Positions 24,890 to 33,533 of a DNA stretch of 64,000 bases are shown here, in pieces. A model generated the notes under the pieces. That model made no database searches. It was not told where the DNA came from and saw nothing but the letters and a program-made list of their open reading frames with translations. Every line of letters starts with the position of its first letter. The stretch's first letter is position 1. Position numbers and translations under genes: made by a program. The DNA comes from JABDIP01 sp965227455 (GTDB taxonomy: Bacteria; Pseudomonadota; Alphaproteobacteria; DSM-16000; Inquilinaceae), in the NCBI GenBank assembly GCA_965227455.1, contig OZ245752.1, forward strand, positions 1,736,001-1,800,000, written 5' to 3'.

Positions 24890-25867
24890 TTACTGGTTGG
24901 CCTTGAACGCGTCCACGATGCGCGCGCCGGTGTCGCCGGCATTCTCCAACCATTCCGCCGTCATGGTCTCGCCGATCTCGACCAGCTCGGCCTGCAGCCC
25001 GTCGCCCGCACGCTGCACGGTCATGCCATTGGCGGCCAGTTCGCCGAGGGTGAACTCGGTGTACTGCACCGAACGCCAGTACCCGGCATACTCCGCGATG
25101 CTGGCGCAGCCGTTGATGACGTTCTGCGTTGCCTCGTCCAGACCCTCCCAGGAGTCGCTGTTGACGAAGACGTAGTTGCGCGGCAGCCAGGCATCGACCT
25201 CGTAGAAATGGGTCAGGCTCTCCCAGACCTTGCGGTCGTATCCGGTCGATCCGGACGAGACCATGGAGTCCGCCACGCCGGTGGCGAAGGCCTGCGAGAT
25301 CTCAGCCGCCTCGATCTGCACCGGCAGCATGCCGGTCAGCTCGGCCAGGCGCGCCGTGGCGGTGTTGTAGGAGCGGAATTTGATCCCCTCCATATCCGCC
25401 ACGGAATTGACCTCCTGCTTGAAATAGAGGCCCTGCGGCGGCCACGGCACCGAATACAGCAGGTGCAGGTTCTGGTCCGCCAGCAGTTCGGTGAATTCCG
25501 GCTTCGCCGCATCCCACAGAGCGATCGAATCCTCGAACGAGGTCGCCAGGAACGGGACCGAGTCGACGCCGAACAGCGCGTCCTCGTTCTGGTGGGCGGA
25601 GAGCAGGCGTTCGCCGATCGGCACCTGGCCGGTCTGCACCGCGCGCTTGATCTCGTTGCCCTTGAACAGCGAGCCGCCCGGATGGGTCACGATCTCGAGT
25701 TCGCCGCCGGTACCGATGGTCACGCATTGCGCGAATTCCGCCCCGGTCACGGAGTGGAAGTTCGACGCCGAATAGCCCATCGGCATGTCCCAGGTCTCGG
25801 CCGATGCGGTGGCCGTGGCCAGCGCCAGGACCGAAGTGGCGGTCAATACTGCAAAGGTTGTTTTCAT
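24890..25867 (-). CDS. TRAP transporter substrate-binding protein (DctP)
   Basis: This 325-residue protein has an N-terminal Sec signal (MKTTFAVLTATSVLALATAT, cut at about ASA-ET). The mature part shows DctP family features: HPGGSLFKGNEIKRAVQTGQ, SVPFLATSFEDS, then LKFRSYNT-like sequence at GIKFRSYNTATARLAEL. The Arg in KFRSY is the usual carboxylate-binding Arg region. It binds the substrate in the periplasm for DctQM. It lies 22 bp downstream of the FAD oxidoreductase gene in one operon. Confidence 0.93.
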   Translation of the reverse strand: MKTTFAVLTATSVLALATATASAETWDMPMGYSASNFHSVTGAEFAQCVTIGTGGELEIVTHPGGSLFKGNEIKRAVQTGQVPIGERLLSAHQNEDALFGVDSVPFLATSFEDSIALWDAAKPEFTELLADQNLHLLYSVPWPPQGLYFKQEVNSVADMEGIKFRSYNTATARLAELTGMLPVQIEAAEISQAFATGVADSMVSSGSTGYDRKVWESLTHFYEVDAWLPRNYVFVNSDSWEGLDEATQNVINGCASIAEYAGYWRSVQYTEFTLGELAANGMTVQRAGDGLQAELVEIGETMTAEWLENAGDTGARIVDAFKANQ

Positions 25868-25889
25868 TGTTACCTCCCTGATAGTGCCT

Positions 25890-27146
25890 CTAGTGTTGCC
25901 GGAACCGGTCTGGATTGTAAGGCGCCAAATCCAGGTTCGTGCCTTTTTCCATAATCAGGTCGGCGATCAGCCGACCGGTCTTCGGCCCTCCGGTGAGGCC
26001 GATATGATGGTGCCCGAAGCCGGCGATCACGCCGGTCTGCCCGATCTCGCCGATCAGCGGCAGGCTGTCGGAGGGTGCCGGGCGATGCCCGAGCCAATCC
26101 TCGACCCCGTCGTATTCGAGGGTCGGGAAGGTCTCGGCGACCTGCCGCTTCAGCAGGGCCAGGGGCGCCTTGGACGGCCCGGCCTCAAGCCCGCCGAACT
26201 CCACCACGCCGGCGCATCTGAGGCCCTCCTCCATGGGCGTCGCGACGAACTTGCCCGTGGCGATCATCGACGGCGCCCGCAGGCGGATCGACGGGTTCTT
26301 GAAGACGACGTGATAGCCGCGCTCGGTCTCCAGGGGGACCGAGACCCCGAGCTTGCGGGCCAGCGGCTTGGACCATACGCCGGTGGTCAGCACGGCGGTG
26401 TCGCATTCCTCCAGGCCGGACTCGGTCTCCACACCGGTGACCCTTCCGTCGGTGAGCCGGATATCGCGCACCTCCGCCCGCTTGACGCGGCCGCCCTCGC
26501 CCTCGAAGATCCGGGCCAGCGACTGCACATAGCCGCCCGGGTCGCGGACGAAGCCGTGGTCGCTCATGCGGGCCAACAATCCGATCGACGGGCCGAAAGC
26601 GGGGTCGTAGTCGCGGACCGCGTCGGCCTCGATCAGCTCCGGCTCGAACCCGGCCTCCTTGCGCAGGGCCCAGACATAGCGGTCGGCCTCAAAGGCGGCG
26701 CGGTCGGCATAGGCGAAGACGTAGTCGGAATCGACCACCCAATCCGCAGCAGCCGTGCCATCGGCCAGGGCGTGGTGTTGCTCCACGGTGTCGCTGACGA
26801 TGGGCGACAGGCCGGCGGCGATCCGCCTGGTGTCGGAATCGTTGGCATGGCCCAGATACTTGACCAGCCAGGGCGCCAGCTTCGGCAGGTATCCCCAGCG
26901 GAGGAACAGCGGGAAGTTCGGATCGAGCAGCAGCTTGGGACCCTTGGCGACCAGGCCGGGCGTGGTCACCGGCACCACCGAGCAGGCCGCCAGCACGCCC
27001 GCATTGCCGTAGGACGTCCCCATCCCCGGCCCGTTACGGTCGAGCAGGGTCACCGAGGCGCCGGCGCGCGCCAGCCAGATCGCTGCCGAGACCCCGACGA
27101 TCCCGGCACCGATGACCACCACGTTTTTCGACCCGCCGTTTCGCAT
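25890..27146 (-). CDS. FAD-dependent D-amino acid dehydrogenase-like oxidoreductase (DadA/DAO family)
   Basis: This 418-residue protein begins with an FAD-binding Rossmann motif VVVIGAGIVGVSAAIWLARA (residues ~9-28) and ends with the DAO-family signature, HRPAPSDSLPLIGEIGQTGV and GFGHHHIGLTGGPKTGRLIA. No signal peptide is present, consistent with DadA-type peripheral membrane enzymes that oxidise D-amino acids or N-methylated amino acids and feed quinone. The gene follows the ThDP enzyme by 3 bp and precedes dctP. With an Asp/Glu racemase across the regulator, an amino-acid-like substrate is likely; the exact one is unknown. Confidence 0.88.
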   Translation of the reverse strand: MRNGGSKNVVVIGAGIVGVSAAIWLARAGASVTLLDRNGPGMGTSYGNAGVLAACSVVPVTTPGLVAKGPKLLLDPNFPLFLRWGYLPKLAPWLVKYLGHANDSDTRRIAAGLSPIVSDTVEQHHALADGTAAADWVVDSDYVFAYADRAAFEADRYVWALRKEAGFEPELIEADAVRDYDPAFGPSIGLLARMSDHGFVRDPGGYVQSLARIFEGEGGRVKRAEVRDIRLTDGRVTGVETESGLEECDTAVLTTGVWSKPLARKLGVSVPLETERGYHVVFKNPSIRLRAPSMIATGKFVATPMEEGLRCAGVVEFGGLEAGPSKAPLALLKRQVAETFPTLEYDGVEDWLGHRPAPSDSLPLIGEIGQTGVIAGFGHHHIGLTGGPKTGRLIADLIMEKGTNLDLAPYNPDRFRQH

Positions 27147-27149
27147 CCC

Positions 27150-28841
27150 CTACCCCATCCAACGCCGTACCGGCGCGTTGGACTCTTCCAGCGGTTGGCA
27201 GATGACGTCAATCAGCGTCGGCCCGTCATGCTCGACGGCCATCTTCATCACGGCGGTCAACTCCTCCGGATTCTCGACGCGCCAAGATTTGACGCCGAAG
27301 GCCGCGGCAATGGCCGCCTGGTCGGAGCGGTCGAAATCGACATTGTGATAGCGGCGTTCGCAATCGGCGTACTGGCTGGCCTTGATCCAGCCGAAATTGC
27401 TGTTGGAGAAGACGATGTAGGTGATCGGCGCCCGCGACCGAAGCACCGTCTCCAGTTCGCCGCAGGAGAAGCCGAAGGAGCCGTCCCCCATCATCGCCAC
27501 CACCTTCTGGTCCGGCCGGCCGTACCAGGCGCCGAGCGCCGCGCTCATCGAATAGCCGAGCGCGCCATGGGCCCGGTTGGTGATGAAGTGCCGGCCGGGG
27601 CGCGGCAGCTCGTAATAGGCGGAGAAATACGGGCAGGAGGTGCCCGGGTCTGAGACCACGATGGCGTCCTCCGGCAGCACGTCCATCATCGAGGCGATCA
27701 CCCATTCCGGCCGGATCGGCGTCGAGCGCTCCTCGGCGATGGTCCGGAACCGGTCGAACTTGCGGCGCTTCGCATCGGCGACCGCGGCGGCTCCGCCATA
27801 GGTGCCGGCACCCTGCCCCTTGCGGTCCAGCGCGGCGTTCAGCCCGGCCAGTGCAAAACGAAGATCCCCGACCACCCCGACCTCGGTCCGGTAGTTGGCG
27901 CCGATCACCATCGGATCGCTGTCGAAATGCACGATGCGCGCAGTCCGCCCTGGCGCCTCCCAGCGGGAGGTGGTGGTGGATCCGGCGCGGCAGCCCATGA
28001 AGACGACCAGATCGGCAGCCGCCATCAGCTCCCAGGTCTCGTCGGTGCCGCCATTGGAGCCGACCACACCCAGGCAGTTGGGGTGGCTCTCGGCCAGGCT
28101 GCCCTGGCCGGAGATCGAGGTCGCCACCGGTATGTCCAGCCGGGTGGCGAGCCGGTCCAGCTCCTCCATGGCGCCGGCGATGACCACACCGCCGCCGCAG
28201 ACGATCAGCGGGTTCTTCGCCGACAGGGTGGCCTCTGCCGCCGCCTCGACCGAGGCCGGATCGGGTGCCGCCCGATAGGCGGGGAAAGACCCATGGCTGG
28301 CATCGGCCCAGATGTCGTCTGGCTCCACCGGGTCGTACTGGATGTCGTAGGGCAGACCGAGATGGGCGGCACCGGACCGACCGGTGGTCATGGCGCGGAA
28401 GGCCTTGCGCACCATCCGGGGAATATGCGCCGCCTGCCCAATCACCGTGTTCCACTTGGTCAGCGGCGCGAACAGCGCCTGCTGGTCGAGTTCCGTCAGC
28501 GGGTATTTGCCGTGGGAGGCGACCGAGACATCGGTGGTGATCGCCAGCACCGCATAGGAGGATTCGCTGGCCTCGATCAGCCCCGGCAGGATGTAGGTGG
28601 CGCCGCCGCCGGATGGGCCCTCGCAGACGCCGACCCGCCCGGTCACCCTGGCATAGCCGTCCGCCATATAGGCCGCGCTGCGCTCGTCCCGGGTCAGGAT
28701 GTGGTCGATGCCATGGGTCAGGCGATGCAGGGCGTCATAGAAGGGCAGCGTGGTGTCGCCGCAGAGCCCGAACATGTGCCGCACGCCGTGGGCCTCGAGC
28801 ATGCGCACCATCGCCTCGGCACCGTTCAGCGTGTTCTGCAC
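27150..28841 (-). CDS. Thiamine-diphosphate enzyme, acetolactate-synthase-like
   Basis: This 563-residue protein has three domains. The N-terminal ThDP domain carries the catalytic Glu (Glu53 in ILTRDERSAAYMADGYARV). The central domain is NAD/FAD-binding-like (SISGQGSLAESHPNCLG). The C-terminal ThDP/Mg domain has the GDG(S)...N motif at ~452-482 (GDGSFGFSCGELET, SNSNFGW). It belongs to the acetolactate synthase/benzoylformate decarboxylase superfamily; the specific reaction cannot be read from sequence. There is no ilvN-type small subunit, so branched-chain amino-acid synthesis is unlikely. Being first in the operon with a DAO-type dehydrogenase and TRAP genes suggests it acts on a 2-oxo acid made by deamination. 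Confidence 0.87.
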   Translation of the reverse strand: MQNTLNGAEAMVRMLEAHGVRHMFGLCGDTTLPFYDALHRLTHGIDHILTRDERSAAYMADGYARVTGRVGVCEGPSGGGATYILPGLIEASESSYAVLAITTDVSVASHGKYPLTELDQQALFAPLTKWNTVIGQAAHIPRMVRKAFRAMTTGRSGAAHLGLPYDIQYDPVEPDDIWADASHGSFPAYRAAPDPASVEAAAEATLSAKNPLIVCGGGVVIAGAMEELDRLATRLDIPVATSISGQGSLAESHPNCLGVVGSNGGTDETWELMAAADLVVFMGCRAGSTTTSRWEAPGRTARIVHFDSDPMVIGANYRTEVGVVGDLRFALAGLNAALDRKGQGAGTYGGAAAVADAKRRKFDRFRTIAEERSTPIRPEWVIASMMDVLPEDAIVVSDPGTSCPYFSAYYELPRPGRHFITNRAHGALGYSMSAALGAWYGRPDQKVVAMMGDGSFGFSCGELETVLRSRAPITYIVFSNSNFGWIKASQYADCERRYHNVDFDRSDQAAIAAAFGVKSWRVENPEELTAVMKMAVEHDGPTLIDVICQPLEESNAPVRRWMG

Positions 28842-28918
28842 GTCGATCGCTTTCGTTTCATGGCGCTCCGGGCCGGAAACCGGCCCTTCCCACGCGCCAA
28901 TCCTTGACCTGTTACAAA

Positions 28919-28940
28919 TTGTATACAGGATGTTATACAG
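28919..28940. promoter_or_regulatory. Putative GntR/FCD operator
   Basis: TTGTATACA at 28919-28927 (containing the palindrome TGTATACA) is followed by TGTTATACAG at 28931-28940. TNGTATACNA-like palindromes are typical operators of FCD-type GntR regulators, and this one is between the divergent GntR gene and the ThDP-enzyme operon. Autoregulation plus repression of the catabolic operon is the likely arrangement. Confidence 0.6.
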
Positions 28941-29033
28941 AGCTGTGTTACGAAATCAATTGCAGACCGCCGCCAAAAGGGCCATCAGCAGGTCCGGGGC
29001 GAACCGACAGCCAGCCAGCAAGGGCCCGCGCGA

Positions 29034-29696
29034 ATGGCCAACAGCAGCGTCGACCGGATCTACGAGCAGGTCCGCACCATGGCGACGGAATTCGCGTTCA
29101 AGCCGGATGAGCGCATCAACGAAGGCGCTTTAGCCGGCAGGCTTGGCGTCAGCCGCACCCCGCTTCGGGAGGCTCTGAACCGTCTGGTCGCCGAGGGGTT
29201 CATCACCTTCCAGACGGGCCGCGGCTTCTTCAACCGCTCGCTGGAGCCCCAGACGGTGCTGGAGCTCTACGAGCTGCGCCAGGCGATCGAATGCGAGGCG
29301 CTGCGCCGCGCCATCGATCGGGCCAGCGACGACGCCATCGCCGCGCTACGGGATTTCCTGGTGGAGACGGAACCGGCCTACAGCGCCGGCACCTCCGCCA
29401 AGGTGCTGGTGGAGCTCGACGAGCAGTTCCACATGCGGCTCGCCGAACTGTCGCAGAATGGCGAGCTGGTGCGCATGCTGCGCAATGTCAGCGAGCGCAT
29501 CCGCTATATCCGCTGGATCCAGCTGTCGGAGAGGCGCAGCCGGACCCATGCCGAGCATCTCCGCATCCTCGACGCGCTGGCGGCACGGGACGCCGAGGCC
29601 GCGGTGCAGGCGCTGAGGGTCCATATCGAACAGCACAGCGAAGAGGCGACGGCCGCGGTCCGCATCGCCTACTCGCAGCTTTACGTGCCGGGCTGA
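29034..29696 (+). CDS. GntR family transcriptional regulator, FCD subfamily
   Basis: This 220-residue protein has an N-terminal winged helix-turn-helix (residues ~10-70; ALAGRLGVSRTPLREALNRL) and a C-terminal FCD effector domain of six helices. The FCD metal ligands appear in ELDEQFHMRLAEL (Asp/His) and the later HAEHLRILDAL and LRVHIEQH His. FCD regulators bind organic acids or amino acids. It is divergent from the ThDP-DAO-TRAP operon and heads the racemase operon, so it is probably their local repressor. Confidence 0.92.
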   Translation: MANSSVDRIYEQVRTMATEFAFKPDERINEGALAGRLGVSRTPLREALNRLVAEGFITFQTGRGFFNRSLEPQTVLELYELRQAIECEALRRAIDRASDDAIAALRDFLVETEPAYSAGTSAKVLVELDEQFHMRLAELSQNGELVRMLRNVSERIRYIRWIQLSERRSRTHAEHLRILDALAARDAEAAVQALRVHIEQHSEEATAAVRIAYSQLYVPG

Positions 29697-29740
29697 CCGG
29701 CTAGCATTGGGCGGAGGCACCGCCGCTGGGAGGATCTGAC

Positions 29741-30496
29741 ATGCCGGTGGAATATGGCGGCAAGACCGTCTACGGGACCAGCGTCGGCGTGATGATGCTG
29801 GAGACACAGTTCCCGCGCATCTATGGCGACATCGCCAACGCCATGACCTGGCCGTTTCCGGTGCAGTACCGCATCGTGCGGGGCGCGACGCCGGACAATG
29901 TGGTGCGCAAGGATCCCCGTCTTCTGGTCGACGGCTTCATCGCCGCCGCCCGCGACCTGGTGGCGCTGGGCTGCGACGGGCTGACCACCAATTGCGGCTT
30001 CCTGGCGCTGATCCAGGACCAGGTGTCCGAGGCCGTGCCGGTCCCGGTCGCCACCTCCTCGCTGATGCAGATCCCGGTGGTGCAGCAGCTCCTCCCCAAG
30101 GGCAAGCGCGTCGGCGTCATCACCATCTCGCGCACCGATCTGAGCGAGGAGCACCTGGCCGCGGCCGGAGCCCCGCTCGACACGCCGATTGTCGGCACCG
30201 ATAACGGCCGCGCCTTCACCCATGGCATCCTTGACGACCAGCCCAGCATCGACTTCGACGCCTGCCGGCTGGACCTGCTGGACGCCGCCCGCACCCTGGT
30301 GACCGAGTATCCGGAGGTCGGGGCTATCGTGTTGGAATGCACCAACATGACCCCCTACGCCGCCGATATCCGCAAGCTGACCGGTCTGCCGGTGTTCTCC
30401 ATCTACAGCTTCATCCGCTGGTTCCACCAGGGCTTGATGCCGGACCGCTTCGATCTCGAGCTGCACGACCCCCGGCTGAACCTGGCGCGGAGCTGA
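29741..30496 (+). CDS. Aspartate/glutamate racemase family protein
   Basis: This 251-residue protein has the two catalytic Cys typical of PLP-independent Asp/Glu racemases and maleate isomerases/hydantoin racemases: LTTNCGFLALIQ and IVLECTNMTPYA. GGGAGG precedes the start. It is 44 bp after the GntR gene. In context with a DAO-like dehydrogenase it could interconvert L- and D-forms of the imported compound; this is inference. Confidence 0.85.
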   Translation: MPVEYGGKTVYGTSVGVMMLETQFPRIYGDIANAMTWPFPVQYRIVRGATPDNVVRKDPRLLVDGFIAAARDLVALGCDGLTTNCGFLALIQDQVSEAVPVPVATSSLMQIPVVQQLLPKGKRVGVITISRTDLSEEHLAAAGAPLDTPIVGTDNGRAFTHGILDDQPSIDFDACRLDLLDAARTLVTEYPEVGAIVLECTNMTPYAADIRKLTGLPVFSIYSFIRWFHQGLMPDRFDLELHDPRLNLARS

Positions 30497-30539
30497 AAGG
30501 CGGCTTTGCATCGCCGGCCAACTCGGCCATTCTCCAATC

Positions 30540-31157
30540 ATGGAGAGCATCCTCATCCTGACCGGGTTCGTCGCGGTGCACTTGCTGGCCGTGATGAGCC
30601 CCGGACCGAGCTTCCTGGTGGTGGCACGGGCATCGGTGGCGCGCTCCCGGCGGTCGGCGATCTGGTCGGCGCTGGGCATGGGTGCCGGCTCGGTGGTCTG
30701 GGCGCTGGCGGCGCTGTTCGGCCTCGACGTGCTGTTCCAGATCGCGCCGTGGCTCTACACCGCAATGAAGCTGGCCGGGGCGCTGTTCCTGATCTATCTG
30801 GCGGTGATGCTGTGGCGGCATGCCGACCGGCCGGTGCCGGTGCTGCGGCCGTCCGGCGACTCCGCCCGCTCGGCGCTTGCGGCCTTCCGCCTCGGTCTCT
30901 TCACCCAGCTCGCCAACCCGAAGGTGGTGGTGTTCTTCGGCTCGATCTTCCTGGCGGTGCTGCCGGCGGAGCGGCCCGGCTGGATGTCGTTGGCGCTGCT
31001 GGTCCTGGTCTTCTTCGACGAATTCCTCTGGTACGCCATCGTCGCGATCGCATTTTCCGTTGAGCGCCTGCGCAGCGGTTATCAGCGCCTGAAGCGGATC
31101 ATCGACCGGGTAACCGGCGGCTTCCTTGGCCTGCTCGGCCTGCGCATGCTCGCCTGA
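30540..31157 (+). CDS. LysE family translocator
   Basis: This 205-residue inner-membrane protein has six predicted helices. The LysE/RhtB hallmark is in the first segment (VAVHLLAVMSPGPSFLVVAR) and the later FRLGLFTQLANPKVVVFFGS. Members export amino acids and related metabolites. It sits 43 bp after the racemase gene and 2 bp before the dioxygenase-like gene. Its role may be to relieve build-up of an amino acid intermediate. Confidence 0.88.
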   Translation: MESILILTGFVAVHLLAVMSPGPSFLVVARASVARSRRSAIWSALGMGAGSVVWALAALFGLDVLFQIAPWLYTAMKLAGALFLIYLAVMLWRHADRPVPVLRPSGDSARSALAAFRLGLFTQLANPKVVVFFGSIFLAVLPAERPGWMSLALLVLVFFDEFLWYAIVAIAFSVERLRSGYQRLKRIIDRVTGGFLGLLGLRMLA

Positions 31158-31159
31158 CC

Positions 31160-32029
31160 ATGCCCGACACCGCAGCCCGATCGCGTCTCTTCGAGGATGG
31201 TTTCGTCGTCGTCCCGGACGTGCTCGACGCGGCATCCCTCTCCCGCCTGCAAGCTTTGGCGGCCGGCTGCGTCGCCGATCTCACGCCGGACCATCGCGCC
31301 AAGTATCGCTCGGAGGGCAGCCTGATTCCGGTTGCCGACTACCCGGCCTTCGCCGAGTTCATCGCCCATCCCGGCATGCTGTCCGCCTTCGCCCGCCTCG
31401 GCCTGGAGGATGTGCGCTTCACCTCCGGCTATGTCATCAGCAAGCCGCCGCGGGGCCCCGCCCTGTTCTGGCACCAGGATTGGTGGGGCTGGGACGATCC
31501 GATCTCCTATACGGACCGGCTGGCGCAGTTCTTCGTCTTCCTCTACCTGACCGACACGACGCCGGAGAACGGCTGCCTGCGCGTGGTCCCCGGCACCCAT
31601 CGCCGGCGCCATGCGATGCACGACATGATGGAGGCGCATAGCGACGCGCTGGCCCAGGTCTCCGACCCGAACGACCCGGCCTTCGCAGAGCATCCCGACG
31701 CGGTCGCCGTGCCGGTCAAGGCCGGCGACATGGTGATCGGCGACGCCCGGCTGATCCACGGCGCCTACCCCAACCGCTCCGACGCCGAGCGCACCCTGAT
31801 CACCCTCTGGTTCCATCCGGACTACACCACCTTGCCGGAGGCGATCCGCGCCCGGCTCCAGGAGATCTACTGCCGGCGCGGCGTCGATACCGATGCGGAT
31901 GCCGCGGCCGGGCTCTATCCGGATACCTGGCCCGAAGCCGCGCGCGCCAAGCTCGCCGGCCTGCTGCCGGACTATGCCGGAAACGCCGCGCCGCAGGCGT
32001 GGAACCGCACGCCGGTCGGGCTGGAATAA
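31160..32029 (+). CDS. Phytanoyl-CoA dioxygenase (PhyH) family protein
   Basis: This 289-residue Fe(II)/2-oxoglutarate-dependent oxygenase candidate has the His-x-Asp motif in FWHQDWWGWDDP and the distal His in IGDARLIHGAYPNRSD, plus the 2-oxoglutarate-binding Arg in the sequence after that (ERTLITLWFHPD). The double-stranded beta-helix pattern FFVFLYLTDTTPENGCLRVV is typical. It starts 2 bp after the LysE-type gene. PhyH enzymes hydroxylate many small molecules; the substrate here is unknown. Confidence 0.85.
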   Translation: MPDTAARSRLFEDGFVVVPDVLDAASLSRLQALAAGCVADLTPDHRAKYRSEGSLIPVADYPAFAEFIAHPGMLSAFARLGLEDVRFTSGYVISKPPRGPALFWHQDWWGWDDPISYTDRLAQFFVFLYLTDTTPENGCLRVVPGTHRRRHAMHDMMEAHSDALAQVSDPNDPAFAEHPDAVAVPVKAGDMVIGDARLIHGAYPNRSDAERTLITLWFHPDYTTLPEAIRARLQEIYCRRGVDTDADAAAGLYPDTWPEAARAKLAGLLPDYAGNAAPQAWNRTPVGLE

Positions 32030-32047
32030 GCGGTACGGGACACGCCC

Positions 32048-32278
32048 ATGTGGAATATCGGCCGAGGCAGCAAGACGGCGACGATCCGCGACACCGCCAC
32101 CGGCGCCTGCATCGTCTGCGGCCGGGATGCCGAAGGCTCGCCCTATTGGGTCGGCATCGGCCCGGTGCCGACCAAATTCGTCACCGGGGTCAACCAGCCT
32201 CTCTGCAGCGCGCAATGCTCTGCCAAACAGGGCGATGACGACAACTGGCAGGACTGGCTGAAGGGCGGAAAGACGTAG
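32048..32278 (+). CDS. Small Cys-motif protein, possible zinc-binding
   Basis: This 76-residue protein begins MWNIGRGSKTATIRDTATGA. It has Cys pairs at CIVCGRD and PLCSAQCSAK, spaced like a zinc-ribbon or treble-clef knuckle. It follows the PhyH gene by 18 bp and may belong to the same transcript. I do not recognise the family. Confidence 0.55.
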   Translation: MWNIGRGSKTATIRDTATGACIVCGRDAEGSPYWVGIGPVPTKFVTGVNQPLCSAQCSAKQGDDDNWQDWLKGGKT

Positions 32279-32287
32279 CCGCGGGCT

Positions 32288-33079
32288 TCAGGCCGGAAAA
32301 GAGGCCTTGGACGGTCGCGGCGAGCGCGGCCGTGGCGTCCTGCCGACGATGTCGCCCGACCGCGCGCCCCCTGCCGCGGACCCGGTGGCCGCCACGGCAT
32401 GGGTGGTCATCGGATTGACCAGGATCGCCTGCAGGTCCCGCGTTCCGATCGCATTGGGTAGGACCGTATTGCCGGCGCGCTCGCGCCGGCTGGCCATCGT
32501 GAGGGCCACCCGCGCCGCCGTGTACAGGATCAGGACCAGGGCCGCCCAGGCGGCGGCGAAGACCGTCAGGTCAAAGCCGTGATTCAGCATCGGCAGTGCG
32601 CCCAGCAGGAATGCGCCGATCCAGCTTGCGCTCGATACCGCGCCGCTGAGCAGGCAGAGCGTGCCGACATTCGACCGCAGCAGCTGGCCGCAATCGCCCA
32701 TCTTCGCCACCCGCTTCAGCACCAGGTAATGCAGGGCATAGCCGTTGACCGTCAGCACCAGCACGACGGCCAGCTTTGCGTAGAGCTTGGTATTGGCCAG
32801 CTTGCCGGGATCGAATACGGAATAGTGGATCAGGAACCCGCATCCGGTGATCCACAGCAGGCCGAGGCCGATCATCACGAACCGGGTGGCGATGCCGAAC
32901 AGCGCGCCGTTCATGAACGACCGATAGCCGTCCCACGAGCCCCGGGCGATGGACAGGAAGCATCCCCCGTCGAGATAGGCCGCGGTCCCCAGACCCAGCA
33001 CGAGCCCGACCAGATGGCCGAACGCCAGCAGGCCCTTCGTCGTGCCCTCGAGCCCTATTCCCAGAAAAAACGCTTCCAT
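32288..33079 (-). CDS. Multi-helix membrane protein, unknown function
   Basis: I place the start at ATG 33079 (263 residues, MEAFFLGIGLEGTTKGLLAF); the longer frame upstream reads as low-quality Arg/Pro-rich peptide. Six or so hydrophobic helices follow: LAFGHLVGLVLGLGTAAYLD, TRFVMIGLGLLWITGCGFLI, LYAKLAVVLVLTVNGYALHY and TLCLLSGAVSSASWIGAFLL. The pattern of a start helix with His, then GLLWxxGxG, then AKL...LTLNG is shared by a family of uncharacterised bacterial membrane proteins. The C-terminal ~50 residues are polar. The gene stands alone on the minus strand, converging with the PhyH operon. Confidence 0.72.
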   Translation of the reverse strand: MEAFFLGIGLEGTTKGLLAFGHLVGLVLGLGTAAYLDGGCFLSIARGSWDGYRSFMNGALFGIATRFVMIGLGLLWITGCGFLIHYSVFDPGKLANTKLYAKLAVVLVLTVNGYALHYLVLKRVAKMGDCGQLLRSNVGTLCLLSGAVSSASWIGAFLLGALPMLNHGFDLTVFAAAWAALVLILYTAARVALTMASRRERAGNTVLPNAIGTRDLQAILVNPMTTHAVAATGSAAGGARSGDIVGRTPRPRSPRPSKASFPA

Positions 33080-33533
33080 CGTGCCAATCCCCGCCTTCAG
33101 AGCCGACCGTGTCGGCGGTGCTCGCGTTGCGCCGCGGAAAGGCCCTGGCGGGGGGTTGTCAGGACGGCGACGCTGCCAAGCGGATTGCTTGCCGGGTCCA
33201 TGTTCGGCCGTCCTTCGCCATGCCTCCGCCCCGCCTTTCTTGCCGCCGCGACCCCGTCGAAACGGTGGCCCCGGCAGTCTTCCGGCGGGTTGTTGAAGAC
33301 ATATCACACATCCGACAGTTCGAATGCAAATCAAATTAGTAATTTGTTAACAATAAACTCCAATTAACTTGCTGTTAACCTTAATCAATAGTTAACAATC
33401 TGGAAGATTTATCTATAATTGCACGAGATGGATGCACCGATCAGTGCGTGGCATCACTCCATGTTTACATTGTGCGGCGAGCAGAGAATCGAGCAGCGCG
33501 GGAAGCGGCGTCGACGATTTGGTTGCCGAGGCG
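33080..33533. other. Intergenic region with AT-rich GTTAAC cluster
   Basis: This 454-bp gene-free stretch lies upstream of the membrane-protein gene on the minus strand and downstream of the phosphatase-like gene. It contains a sharply AT-rich block (33300-33420) with three GTTAAC palindromes at 33346-33351, 33374-33379 and 33391-33396, the outer two followed by AAT. It probably holds the promoter and a regulator-binding region. Confidence 0.5.

Noticed and set aside
23990..25954. 654-codon plus-strand frame across the TRAP genes
   Set aside because: Antisense shadow of dctM, dctQ and dctP; composition is dominated by Gly, Arg, His and Gln.
27150..28841. Biosynthetic acetolactate synthase (ilvB)
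   Set aside because: No regulatory small subunit and the catabolic context with TRAP and DAO genes.
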